From Iamia sp963728655 (GTDB taxonomy: Bacteria > Actinomycetota > Acidimicrobiia > Acidimicrobiales > Iamiaceae): DNA of 64,000 bases. The notes under the pieces were generated by a model. That model was not told the origin of the DNA. It ran no database searches and saw nothing but the letters and a program-made list of their open reading frames with translations. Shown piece after piece: positions 33,921 to 42,070 of this stretch; the stretch's first letter is position 1; every line of letters starts with the position of its first letter. The DNA is taken from positions 62,001 to 126,000 of the forward strand of contig CAVSLD010000003.1 in NCBI GenBank assembly GCA_963728655.1, given 5' to 3'. The translations under genes were made by a program, and so were the position numbers.

Positions 33921-34420
33921 GTCGGGGCTCCCTCGGGGGCTCCGGTCGGGCGGGTGACCACGGCGACGGCGAAGGCGGCCACGCCCTCGCCCCGACCCAG
34001 CGCGCCGATGCCCTCGGTGCGACGGCCGGTCACGGTCACCGGCGCCCCGACCGCGGCGCTGAGGCGGTCGGCCATCTCCCGGCGCGCGGGGGCCAGGCGC
34101 GGCGCGTCGAGCACCACGGAGCAGTCGACGTTGCCCGGCTCCCAGCCCTGGGCCCGCACCCGGCGGGTGGCCTCGGCCAGCAGGGCCACGCTGTCGGCGC
34201 CGGCCCACGCCGGGTCCGTGTCGGGGAAGTGCTGGCCGATGTCGCCCAGGCCGGCCGCCCCGAGGAGGGCGTCGGCGCAGGCGTGGGCCACCGCGTCGGC
34301 GTCGCTGTGGCCGGCCAGCCCCGGGCCCTCGGGGAAGCGCACGCCCCCCAGCACCAGGGGGCGGTCGGCGTCGTCGCTCCAGGGGTGGAGGTCCACCCCG
34401 AGGCCCACCCGCACCTGCAT
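33917..34420 (-). CDS. ispF: 2-C-methyl-D-erythritol 2,4-cyclodiphosphate synthase IspF
   Basis: A 167-residue MEP-pathway enzyme that cyclises CDP-methylerythritol phosphate. Zinc ligands Asp10 and His12 lie in GVDLHP, with the third in GHSDADAVAHA; DIGQHFPDTDP and VTGRRTEGIGALGRGEGVAA complete the active site. It overlaps ispD upstream (ATGA) and rlmB downstream (GTGA), so all three are translated as a unit. Confidence 0.97.
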   Translation of the reverse strand: MQVRVGLGVDLHPWSDDADRPLVLGGVRFPEGPGLAGHSDADAVAHACADALLGAAGLGDIGQHFPDTDPAWAGADSVALLAEATRRVRAQGWEPGNVDCSVVLDAPRLAPARREMADRLSAAVGAPVTVTGRRTEGIGALGRGEGVAAFAVAVVTRPTGAPEGAPT

Positions 34421-35082
34421 CAGCGGGCCGCCGGGGCTGCGGGGCGGAGGTGGGCGGCCACCACGCCCAGGTCGGCCGGGTGGGTGAGCTTGAGGTTGGC
34501 CGGGTCACCCGGCACCACCTCCACCCGCCCGCCGACCTGCTCGACGAGGGTGGCGTCGTCGCTGGCCTCGCCACCCGAGGCGTGGGCCCGCCGCAGGGCC
34601 TCGGCCCGGAAGGCCTGGGGGGTCTGGACGGCCACCAGGGCGTCGCGGTCGACGGCGGTGCCGTCCCGGTGGCGCACGGTGTCGACGAGGGCCACGCCGG
34701 GGACCGCGGCATCGGCACCGGCGCCGACCGCGGCCACCACGGCGGCGAAGAGGTCCGGTCCGGCCGCGGGGCGGGCGCCGTCGTGGACGACGACCACCTC
34801 CACCTCGTCGGGCACGGCCGCCAGCCCGGCGCGGACCGAGGCGGAGCGGGTCCGGCCCCCGGCCACCACCACGTCGACCCCGGGCTCGGCGTCGCCGGCG
34901 CGGTCAGGGGGGACCACCAGCACCACCCCGCCCGCCACGCCGCGGGCGGCGGCCACGCTCCAGTCCAGGACCCGGCGCCCGGCCACCTCGGCGTACTGCT
35001 TGGCCCCGCCGAAGCGGGTGCCCCCGCCGGCGGCGACCACGACGGCCCACACCGCCGGGGCGACGTCACGGTGGTCCTCCAC
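34420..35082 (-). CDS. ispD: 2-C-methyl-D-erythritol 4-phosphate cytidylyltransferase IspD
   Basis: A 220-residue nucleotidyltransferase. It has the CTP-binding start VVVAAGGGTRFGGAKQY, the HDGARPAAG loop, and LVAVQTPQAF near residue 150. It catalyses the third MEP-pathway step and is coupled to IspF. The start is GTG 35082; the upstream frame is the antisense of the crp leader region and is not protein-like. Confidence 0.96.
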   Translation of the reverse strand: MEDHRDVAPAVWAVVVAAGGGTRFGGAKQYAEVAGRRVLDWSVAAARGVAGGVVLVVPPDRAGDAEPGVDVVVAGGRTRSASVRAGLAAVPDEVEVVVVHDGARPAAGPDLFAAVVAAVGAGADAAVPGVALVDTVRHRDGTAVDRDALVAVQTPQAFRAEALRRAHASGGEASDDATLVEQVGGRVEVVPGDPANLKLTHPADLGVVAAHLRPAAPAAR

Positions 35083-35185
35083 GGGGCAGGACGCTACCGG
35101 CCGCGGGCCCCCGACCAGGGCGGCGGGGCGCCGGCGCCGGCTCCGAGGACGGCGACGTCGTGCGGTGTGACATGTGGCGGGCCGA

Positions 35186-35191
35186 TACCAT
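35186..35191 (+). promoter_or_regulatory. -10-like hexamer of the Crp-family gene (leaderless type)
   Basis: TACCAT, six bases before GTG 35198. The nearby TGTGA at 35166-35170 resembles half of a Crp/GlxR operator, but no matching half-site was found. Confidence 0.45.
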
Positions 35192-35197
35192 GCCGCG

Positions 35198-35857
35198 GTG
35201 GCCGAGACCTCCCTCCTCCGAGACGTGCCCCTCCTCACGGACCTCACCGAGGAGGAGATGGGCCGCATCGAGGCGGCCACCGGCACCACCGACCTCAACC
35301 GGGGTGACCTGCTGTTCGCCGAGGAGGACGAGCCCACCGACCTGCACGTGGTGGTGAGCGGGCGCATCGCCATCTCCAAGCGCTCCATCGACGGGCGCGA
35401 GTCGATGGTGGCCCTGATGGAGCGGGGCGACCTGATCGGCGAGATGCCCCTGTTCGACGGGCTCCGCCGGTCCGCCGAGGCCCGCGCCCTCGAGGCCTCG
35501 CAGGTGCTCACCATCCCCTACGCCCCCCTCAAGGCGATCTACGAGGAGCGCCCCACCCTGCTCTGGGGGGTGGTGAAGCTGCTGGCGGACCGCCTCCGCA
35601 ACACCAACACGGCCCTGGCCGACTCGGTGTTCCTCGACGTCACCGGGCGCACGGCCAAGCGGCTGCTGGAGCTGGCCGGCGACGACGACGAGTTCGTGCT
35701 CCCCATCACCCAGGAGGAGCTGGCCGGCATGGTCGGCACGTCCCGCGAGCGGGTGAACAAGGCCATCGCCAGCTTCGTCCGCCTCGGGTGGATCGACCAG
35801 CGCGAGCGCCGCTACCGCATCCTCAACCGCATGGAGCTGGACCGCCGGGCCCTCTAG
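35198..35857 (+). CDS. Crp/Fnr-family transcriptional regulator
   Basis: A 219-residue regulator: cyclic-nucleotide-binding beta-barrel (GDLLFAEEDEPTDLHVVVSG, then GDLIGEMPLFDGLRRSAEARA, the phosphate-binding cassette with Arg-Ser), a dimer helix, and a winged helix (ITQEELAGMVGTSRERVNKAIASF). The cassette suggests cAMP or a related ligand. The start at GTG 35198, rather than the ATG at 35174, is favoured because the -10-like hexamer lies between them. A nucleotide cyclase gene lies 3 kb away. Confidence 0.92.
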   Translation: MAETSLLRDVPLLTDLTEEEMGRIEAATGTTDLNRGDLLFAEEDEPTDLHVVVSGRIAISKRSIDGRESMVALMERGDLIGEMPLFDGLRRSAEARALEASQVLTIPYAPLKAIYEERPTLLWGVVKLLADRLRNTNTALADSVFLDVTGRTAKRLLELAGDDDEFVLPITQEELAGMVGTSRERVNKAIASFVRLGWIDQRERRYRILNRMELDRRAL

Positions 35858-35943
35858 CGCCGGGCGCCACCGGCTCGGGGGGCGGCCGCGCCCGAGGAGG
35901 CCGGGGGCTACGTTTCCGAGCGACGCGACCGACGGGAGGGGTC

Positions 35944-37596
35944 ATGGCCGAGATGGATCGCCGACGGTTCCTGCAGGGGACGGGGGCGGTCGCCGCCGGC
36001 CTCGCCCTGGGGGGGTGCACCGTGCCCGACGTGGGCGAGGGCGGGGCCCCGCCCGACCCCCTCGACACGTTCGACCACGTCGTGGTCGTGATGTTCGAGA
36101 ACCGGTCGTTCGACAACCTGCTCGGGGGGCTCTACGGCGCCCCGGGTGCCCCCGACCCGCGCTTCGACGGCGTCTTCACCGCGGGGTCCCCCGGACTCGT
36201 CTCCAACCCCAGCCCCTTCGGCGCCGGCCCGATCCTGGCCGGGCCCACCAGCATCGGCACCGCGCCGACCGTCGATCCCGGCGAGTGCTGGGCCGACGTC
36301 AACGCGCAGCTCTTCGGTGGGTTCGACCCGGCCACCAACCGTTACCGCGACGGCTGCCCGGGCGACGACTCCATGACCGCGCCGTGGAACGTGCCGGTGG
36401 GCCGGGGCGCCGACATGTCCGGCTTCGCCCTCGACTACCAGTCGGCGTGGAAGGTCACGACCGGCCAGGACGCCACCCCCGACGACGTGGCCCAGGTGAT
36501 GCAGTACTTCACCTCCGACGTCCTGCCCGTCACCCACGGCCTGGCCCGCTCCTTCGGCGTCTTCGACCGGTGGTTCTGCGACGTCCCCTCCGACACCTTC
36601 GTGAACCGGTCCTTCTTCCACGCCGCGGCCTCGACCGGCCTGGTGACCGAGCCGCCCTACGCGGTGTGGCCCCTGCACAACACGGCCCCGACGATCCTCA
36701 GCCGCATGGCCCAGCGGGGCGTGTCGTGGGACGTGTACTTCGACCCGTGGCAGGTCGTGCCCCTCACCCTGCTCATCAACTTCCGCGACCTCTGGCCCCA
36801 CATCGGCCGGTTCCACCACCACGACCGGTTCTTCTCCGCCGCCGCGTCCGGCACGCTGCCGCAGTACACCTTCATCGAGCCCCGCATGCTCACGATCGAC
36901 CCGACCGGGCACCCCGAGAGCGACATGCACCCCACCTTCTTCGAGCTGTTCGGGGAGTACACGATCTCCGACGTCCGCCGGGGCGACGCCTTCCTGCACC
37001 AGGTCTACGACGCCATCCGCCGGTCACCGGCCCGCGACCGCACCCTGCTGCTCATGTGCTTCGACGAGCACGGCGGCATGCACGACCACGTGCCGCCGCC
37101 GGCCGCCACCCCTCCGGGCGACGGGGCCAAGAACCAGTACGGCTTCGGCTTCGACCGCCTCGGCGTGCGGATCCCGACCCTCGCCATCTCGTCCCACGTG
37201 CCCCAGGGCACGATCGTCAGCGAGCAGATGCAGAACACCTCGGTCATCCGCACCCTCAGCGAGAAGTGGGGCCTGGGCTCGCTCACCTCCCGGGACGCCG
37301 GTGCGCCGCGCTTCGACGGCGTCATCGACCCCGCCGTCACCCGGGCCTGGCCGGCGATCTCGCCGCCGGCCGTCCCCGACCACGGACCCGTGCCCGCCGG
37401 AGCCCGGGCGTCGGGCCTCGGGCTGGCCGCCATGCAGGCCGCCCAGGCCGCGGCCGAGGCCCTCCCCCTGCTGCAGGCCGGTCAGGAGCCCGGGCCCGTG
37501 GCCCGCAACGGCGCTGAGCCCGCGCCCGCCGACGCATCGGCCGACCAGCTCCGACGGGTGCTGGAGCAGGCCAACGAGTCCCTCCAGGCGGGCTGA
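35944..37596 (+). CDS. Tat-exported phosphoesterase (phospholipase C / acid phosphatase family, PF04185)
   Basis: A 550-residue exported enzyme. The N-terminus has a Tat motif (DRRRFLQG, residues 5-12) and a lipobox-like LGGC (Cys25), so it may be an anchored lipoprotein. The active-site start is FDHVVVVMFENRSFDNLLG (the Glu-Asn pair binds metal), with CFDEHGGMHDHVPPP near residue 378 and PTLAISSHVPQG later. Members cleave phosphatidylcholine or phosphate monoesters. A C-terminal ~80-residue Ala/Pro tail is extra. GGAGGGG precedes the ATG. Confidence 0.9.
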   Translation: MAEMDRRRFLQGTGAVAAGLALGGCTVPDVGEGGAPPDPLDTFDHVVVVMFENRSFDNLLGGLYGAPGAPDPRFDGVFTAGSPGLVSNPSPFGAGPILAGPTSIGTAPTVDPGECWADVNAQLFGGFDPATNRYRDGCPGDDSMTAPWNVPVGRGADMSGFALDYQSAWKVTTGQDATPDDVAQVMQYFTSDVLPVTHGLARSFGVFDRWFCDVPSDTFVNRSFFHAAASTGLVTEPPYAVWPLHNTAPTILSRMAQRGVSWDVYFDPWQVVPLTLLINFRDLWPHIGRFHHHDRFFSAAASGTLPQYTFIEPRMLTIDPTGHPESDMHPTFFELFGEYTISDVRRGDAFLHQVYDAIRRSPARDRTLLLMCFDEHGGMHDHVPPPAATPPGDGAKNQYGFGFDRLGVRIPTLAISSHVPQGTIVSEQMQNTSVIRTLSEKWGLGSLTSRDAGAPRFDGVIDPAVTRAWPAISPPAVPDHGPVPAGARASGLGLAAMQAAQAAAEALPLLQAGQEPGPVARNGAEPAPADASADQLRRVLEQANESLQAG

Positions 37597-37612
37597 CCGC
37601 CCGCCTGGACCC

Positions 37613-38260
37613 CTAGACCGCGAGGAAGGCGCCCACCCGCGCCCAGGCGTCCGCCGCGTCGTCGGGGCGGTGGGTCGGACGGCTGGGGTCGTGGACGAAG
37701 CCGTGGTCGGCGCCCGGGTAGCGGACCACCTCGGCCCCCGTCGCGGCGAGGGCGTCGGCGTCGGCCTCGGGGATCCACGGGTCCTCGGTGCCCACCAGCT
37801 GGAGCACGGGCGCGGCACCCCCGGCGAGGGCGTCGAGGGAGTCACCCATGGTGGCGGTGCGCCAGTGGTCGGGCAGGCGGACCATGCCGTAGAAGGACAC
37901 GGCCCGGTCGACCCGACCGGCGGCAGCCGCCTTCAGGGCGACCATGCCACCCATGCAGAAGCCCATGACCGCCACGGGCTCCACCTCCAGGGCGTCGGCC
38001 GCGGCGGCCACGTCGGCCAGGAGGGCGGCGTCGTCGAGCTCGCCGACCGAGGCGAGGCGCTCGTCCAGGGTGAGGGCCTCGCGCCCGGGCCACGGCTCGA
38101 AGGTGGCCACCGACCAGCCGTGCTCGGCCGCGAGGACATCGGCCATGTCGGTGAACAGGGGCCGCAGGCCGGCGATGTCGGGCACGACCACCAGGCCCCG
38201 CGAGGCCCCCGCGGTGCGGGCCAGGTGGACGGGGGTTCCGGAGGGGAGGGTCGACGCCAT
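37613..38260 (-). CDS. Dienelactone hydrolase family protein
   Basis: A 215-residue alpha/beta hydrolase with a cysteine nucleophile in MGFCMGG (Cys102), and acid and histidine in GTEDPW (Asp160) and ADHGFVH (His186), the dienelactone hydrolase triad. True substrates in such stand-alone genes are seldom dienelactones. No aromatic-degradation gene is nearby. ATG 38260 was chosen. Confidence 0.88.
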   Translation of the reverse strand: MASTLPSGTPVHLARTAGASRGLVVVPDIAGLRPLFTDMADVLAAEHGWSVATFEPWPGREALTLDERLASVGELDDAALLADVAAAADALEVEPVAVMGFCMGGMVALKAAAAGRVDRAVSFYGMVRLPDHWRTATMGDSLDALAGGAAPVLQLVGTEDPWIPEADADALAATGAEVVRYPGADHGFVHDPSRPTHRPDDAADAWARVGAFLAV

Positions 38261-38326
38261 CGACCCAGCATGGCCGACACCCGTCCTGCGGCGCCGACCG
38301 AGGGTCCACCCCCGCGGGCGGCCTCC

Positions 38327-38332
38327 TAGAGT
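38327..38332 (+). promoter_or_regulatory. -10-like hexamer of the nucleotide cyclase gene (leaderless type)
   Basis: TAGAGT, six bases before the GTG at 38339. Confidence 0.45.
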
Positions 38333-38338
38333 TCCGGT

Positions 38339-39178
38339 GTGGCCTCCACCGACGACGTCCGCGGCGCCCGGGACGCCGGCGCTCGCGCCGTGGCCTCCCT
38401 CCAGCAGTCGATCACCGAACGGCTGGCCCGGCTCATCCGCTCCGACGAGGAGTGGGCCGCCCAGGCCGTCGACGTGGGCCTGGTCGACCGGGACTGGCTG
38501 GAAGACCCCTCCGCCAACCAGGCCCGCATCGCCCCTCCCGCCCAGGTGGTCCAGCGCTTCCTCGAGCGCACCGCCGAGCAGCGGCCGTCGGTGCTGGCCA
38601 ACCTCGGCCTCTCGGCCCTCCAGGCCATGTCGCTGGCCCGCACCGAGGCCGGACCGGGGCCCTCACCGGTCACGCCGGTGACCGTCGTGTTCACCGACCT
38701 CGAGGGCTTCACCGGGTTCACCGCGACCCAGGGCGACGATGCCGCCGCCGCCCTCGTGGGCACCCACAACCGCTGGGTGGGCCCGGTCGTGCGCAGCCGC
38801 GGCGGCCACATCGTGAAGCGCCTGGGCGACGGGCTCATGCTCAGCTTCCCCGCCCCCGAGGCCGCCGTGCTCGCCGCCGTCGAGCTGGTGAGCGAGGACC
38901 CCAGCCCGCTGCGGGTCCGCGCCGGGCTGCACCACGGCGACGCCGTGGTCACCCACGACGACGTGATGGGCCACGTGGTCAACGTGGCCGCCCGTCTCAC
39001 CGAGCTGGCCAAGGGCGGCGAGGCCCTGGCCTCGGTCGACGTCCGGGCCGCGGTGGCCGACCTGCGCGGCGTGGAGTTCACCCGCGCCCGCCGCTACCGC
39101 CTCAAGGGCCTCGACCCCATCTCCGCCTGCAAGGTCCGCGGGGTTTCGAGCTCGGAGCAAGCTCCTCGCTCGAGCTAG
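38339..39178 (+). CDS. Class III adenylate/guanylate cyclase
   Basis: A 279-residue soluble cyclase. The ~110-residue N-terminal part is helical. The catalytic domain has the two metal aspartates (Asp120 in VVFTDLEGF and Asp164 in RLGDGLML), the purine-selecting lysine (Lys160, adenine type), and the transition-state pair Asn215/Arg219 in NVAARL. It should make cAMP. The last dozen residues (after KVRG) and the TAG stop are encoded by the repeat element that begins at 39144, so the original C-terminus may have been altered by insertion. Confidence 0.9.
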   Translation: MASTDDVRGARDAGARAVASLQQSITERLARLIRSDEEWAAQAVDVGLVDRDWLEDPSANQARIAPPAQVVQRFLERTAEQRPSVLANLGLSALQAMSLARTEAGPGPSPVTPVTVVFTDLEGFTGFTATQGDDAAAALVGTHNRWVGPVVRSRGGHIVKRLGDGLMLSFPAPEAAVLAAVELVSEDPSPLRVRAGLHHGDAVVTHDDVMGHVVNVAARLTELAKGGEALASVDVRAAVADLRGVEFTRARRYRLKGLDPISACKVRGVSSSEQAPRSS

Positions 39179-39499
39179 TCGCGCTCGCTGCGCTCGCACC
39201 CAGGTCGCCGACCAGCAAGCTGGACCGGCTCCCGCCCTCTGGGGGCTCCGCCCCCAGACCCCCGAGCGGCAGAGCCGGCCGTCACGTCTGCACCGCGGCC
39301 TGACCCGCTGGATCGGCTGACGGGTCGCGCGACCTCCACGCGCCGCCGGCCCGGCTCTGCCGCTGGGGGGCGCGGGGGGTCTCCCCCCGCAGAGGCAGGG
39401 TGCTGCGAGGGACGAGCCGCTCCCTGCCGGGATCCATCGGCGCGAGCGCAGCGAGATCCCCCAGCTCGAGGGAACGGAGCGAAGCGAGTGACCTCGAAA
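39144..39499. repeat. Dispersed intergenic hairpin element, full copy (copy B)
   Basis: A 356-bp element with 7-bp terminal inverted repeats TTTCGAG (39144-39150) and CTCGAAA (39493-39499). Inside are two strong hairpins: CTGGGGGC-TCC-GCCCCCAG (39239-39257) and GCGGGGGG-TCT-CCCCCCGC (39372-39390), plus several GCTCGCTGCGCTCGC-type palindromes. It fills the whole gap between two convergent genes and abuts the disA stop codon. It is homologous, in opposite orientation, to the element at 53249-53612. It contains no plausible gene of its own. Confidence 0.85.
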
Positions 39500-40573
39500 T
39501 CAGTTGTAGCGGTCGAGGATGCTGGCCTCGGCCATGCGGCTGAGGCCGTCCTTCACGGCCCGGGCCCGGAGCTTGCCCACGCCGGCGACCTCGTCGAGCT
39601 CGTCGAGGGCGGCCCGCAGGATGGTCTGGAGGTCGCCGAACTGGGCGACGATCGCCTCGATCACGTTCTCGGGCAGGCGGGGGATGCGGGCCAGGAGCCG
39701 GTAGCCGCGCGGCGACATCGACTGGTCGAGGTCGGGCGGTCCGTCGGACAGGTGGACGGCGGAGGCGACCCGACGCAGATCGACCAGGTCGTCGTCGGTG
39801 AGGTCACCGAGGGCCTGGAGGGCCTGGGCCAGGTGCCAGGAGTCCTCCTCGTGGAAGTAGTCCCGCACCACCAGCCGGCGGTCGTCGCCCATGCTGGCCA
39901 TGAGCTCCTCCAGCTGGAGCCGCACCAGCCGGCCGTCGTCGCCCAGCTCGACGATGTAGCCCTCGATCTCCGAGGCGATGCGGGCGACCATCTCGGTGCG
40001 CTGGAGGACGGTGACCACGTCGCGCAGGGTGACCAGGTCCTCCACCTCCAGGGCGGAGAGGGCGACCGACACCTCGTCGAGGCGGGTCTTGTAGCGCTCG
40101 AGGGTCTGCACGGCCTGGTTGGCCCGGGCGATGACCCGGGGCACCGGGTCGATCTGGTGCTTCTCGTCGCCCACGTAGACGCTGATGACGTTCATGCGCT
40201 GGGACACCGAGATGACCGGCACGTTGATCGAGCGCCCCACCCGCTCCGCGGTGCGGTGCCGGGTACCGGTCTCGGTGGTGGCCACGCTCGGGTTCGGGAC
40301 CAGGTGGACGTTGGCCCGGGCGATGCGGCTGGCGTCGGGGGCGAGGACGATGGCACCGTCCATCTTCGACAGCTCGGACAGCCGCTGGGGGCTGTAGGCC
40401 GCGTCGAGCAGGAAGCCCCCGGAGCAGATGTTGAGGACCGGGGGGCCGTCGCCCACCACGATCAGGGCGCCCATGCCGGCCTGGAGGACGCGGTCGAGGC
40501 CGTCGCGCAGGGGCGTGCCCGGCGACAGGAGGGCCAGGGCGGCCAACATGGCCTGGCGATCTGCGGCGGACAT
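39500..40573 (-). CDS. disA: Diadenylate cyclase / DNA-integrity scanning protein DisA
   Basis: A 357-residue octameric enzyme that makes c-di-AMP from ATP and pauses at branched DNA. The DAC domain has the DGA motif (72-74) and GTRHRTAE (103-110), both intact. A helical spine follows, then a C-terminal RuvA-like helix-hairpin-helix DNA-binding domain (DELDEVAGVGKLRARAVKDG). It is downstream of radA on the same strand, the usual arrangement, and RadA restrains DisA in Bacillus. A TACACT hexamer six bases before the ATG suggests that it also has its own promoter. Confidence 0.97.
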   Translation of the reverse strand: MSAADRQAMLAALALLSPGTPLRDGLDRVLQAGMGALIVVGDGPPVLNICSGGFLLDAAYSPQRLSELSKMDGAIVLAPDASRIARANVHLVPNPSVATTETGTRHRTAERVGRSINVPVISVSQRMNVISVYVGDEKHQIDPVPRVIARANQAVQTLERYKTRLDEVSVALSALEVEDLVTLRDVVTVLQRTEMVARIASEIEGYIVELGDDGRLVRLQLEELMASMGDDRRLVVRDYFHEEDSWHLAQALQALGDLTDDDLVDLRRVASAVHLSDGPPDLDQSMSPRGYRLLARIPRLPENVIEAIVAQFGDLQTILRAALDELDEVAGVGKLRARAVKDGLSRMAEASILDRYN

Positions 40574-40579
40574 GCCGGG

Positions 40580-40585
40580 AGTGTA
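40580..40585 (-). promoter_or_regulatory. -10-like hexamer of disA (leaderless type)
   Basis: TACACT on the minus strand, six bases before the ATG at 40573, inside the 59-bp gap after radA. Confidence 0.45.
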
Positions 40586-40632
40586 GGTGTCGGCCGCCGC
40601 CACCTTCCCCGGAGCGGCCCGGCCCGGTGGGG

Positions 40633-42006
40633 TCAGGGGACCAGGTGCAGGGCGGCGATGGCCTCGGACAGGGAGCGGACCCGCACGGCCTCGATGCCGG
40701 CCGGAGGGGCCGGGGCCGAGGTGGGGACCACGGCCCGGGTGAAGCCCAGCCGGGCGGCTTCGGACAGGCGACGCTCCACGCTGGCCACGGTGCGGACCTC
40801 GCCGCCGAGGCCGACCTCGCCGCAGGCCACCACGTCGGCCGGCACGGCCACGTCGGTGCGGGCCGAGGTGACGGCCAGGGCCAGGGCCAGGTCGGCTCCG
40901 GGCTCGGTGATGCGCACCCCTCCGGCGGCCAGGGCGTACACGTCGTGCTGGGCCACCTGGATGCCGACCCGCTGGGTGAGCACCGCCAGCAGCAGCGACA
41001 CCCGGCCCCGGTCCAGGCCGGTGCTGGAGCGGCGGGGCTCGGCCAGGTTGGAGGGCGTGACGAGGGCCTGGACCTCCACGAGCAGGGGTCGGTGGCCCTC
41101 GATGGTGGGGGCGACGATGGACCCGGCCACCCCGGCCAGGCGGTCGGCCAGGAAGAGGCCCGACGGGTCGGGCACGCCCACCAGGCCCTGCTCGCCCAGC
41201 TGGAACAGGCCCAGCTCGCTGGTGGAGCCGAACCGGTGCTTCACGGCGCGCAGCAGGCGCAGGGCGTGGTGGCGGTCGCCGTCGAGCTCGAGCACGGTGT
41301 CGACCACGTGCTCGAGCACGCGGGGCCCCGCCAGGGCACCCTCCTTGGTGACGTGGCCGATCAGCACCGTGGCCAGGTCGCGGGCCTTGGCCTCGCGCAC
41401 CAGGCGCTGGGCCACCTCCCGCACCTGGGTGGCGCTGCCCGGCGTGGAGGACACCCCGGGGTCGGCCACGCTCTGGGCCGAGTCGACCACCAGGACGTCG
41501 GGACGGACCTCGTCGACGACGGCGAGGACCTTGGGGATGAGCGACTCGCCCACCAGCCAGAGCCGGTCGTGGAGGGCATCGAGGCGGCGGGCCCGATCCT
41601 GCACCTGGGCCGGGCTCTCCTCGGCGCACACGTAGAGGACCGTGGCCCCGGCCCGGGCCAGGCCGGCCGACGCCTGGAGGACGAGGGTGGACTTGCCGGT
41701 GCCGGGGGCGCCGCCCAGCAGGGTGACCGACCCGGGCACCACCCCGCCCGACAGCACCCGGTCGAGCTCCTCCACCCCTGTGGGCAGGGGCGCGACGGTG
41801 GCCGCGGTGCCCTCGGTGCTGGGCCGGGCCGGGGCGGCCTCGCCGGCGGCCCCCCACCCCGCCCACGCCGGGGCGGTGGCGGCCACGGCCACCTCGACCT
41901 CCTCCTCGAGGGTGCTCCACCCCCCGCAGCCGGGGCAGCGCCCGACCCACTGGGGCGTGGTGGCGCCGCACTCGGTGCAGCGGTGGAGGGTGCGGGCCCG
42001 GGCCAT
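40633..42006 (-). CDS. radA: DNA repair protein RadA (Sms)
   Basis: A 457-residue hexameric helicase used in recombination branch migration. It has an N-terminal C4 zinc finger (Cys10, Cys13, Cys24, Cys27), a RecA-like ATPase with Walker A GGAPGTGKST (98-107) and VLVVDSAQSV Walker B, the RadA-specific motif as KHRFG (256-260; the classical form is KNRFG), and a C-terminal Lon-protease-like domain lacking the protease serine. Partner of DisA. A TAGGGT hexamer lies six bases before its ATG. Confidence 0.96.
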   Translation of the reverse strand: MARARTLHRCTECGATTPQWVGRCPGCGGWSTLEEEVEVAVAATAPAWAGWGAAGEAAPARPSTEGTAATVAPLPTGVEELDRVLSGGVVPGSVTLLGGAPGTGKSTLVLQASAGLARAGATVLYVCAEESPAQVQDRARRLDALHDRLWLVGESLIPKVLAVVDEVRPDVLVVDSAQSVADPGVSSTPGSATQVREVAQRLVREAKARDLATVLIGHVTKEGALAGPRVLEHVVDTVLELDGDRHHALRLLRAVKHRFGSTSELGLFQLGEQGLVGVPDPSGLFLADRLAGVAGSIVAPTIEGHRPLLVEVQALVTPSNLAEPRRSSTGLDRGRVSLLLAVLTQRVGIQVAQHDVYALAAGGVRITEPGADLALALAVTSARTDVAVPADVVACGEVGLGGEVRTVASVERRLSEAARLGFTRAVVPTSAPAPPAGIEAVRVRSLSEAIAALHLVP

Positions 42007-42012
42007 GGGCCC

Positions 42013-42018
42013 ACCCTA
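42013..42018 (-). promoter_or_regulatory. -10-like hexamer of radA (leaderless type)
   Basis: TAGGGT on the minus strand, six bases before the ATG at 42006. Confidence 0.45.
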
Positions 42019-42070
42019 CGGACCCCCTGCGACAGCCGAGCCGACCCTGCACCCGGGGCGGCGGCGCGGG

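Noticed and set aside
35166..35182. Crp autoregulatory operator before the Crp-family gene
   Set aside because: Only one TGTGA half-site is present; no TCACA partner at the right spacing.
39144..39499. Insertion sequence
   Set aside because: Terminal inverted repeats are short and there is no transposase frame; at most a non-autonomous element.
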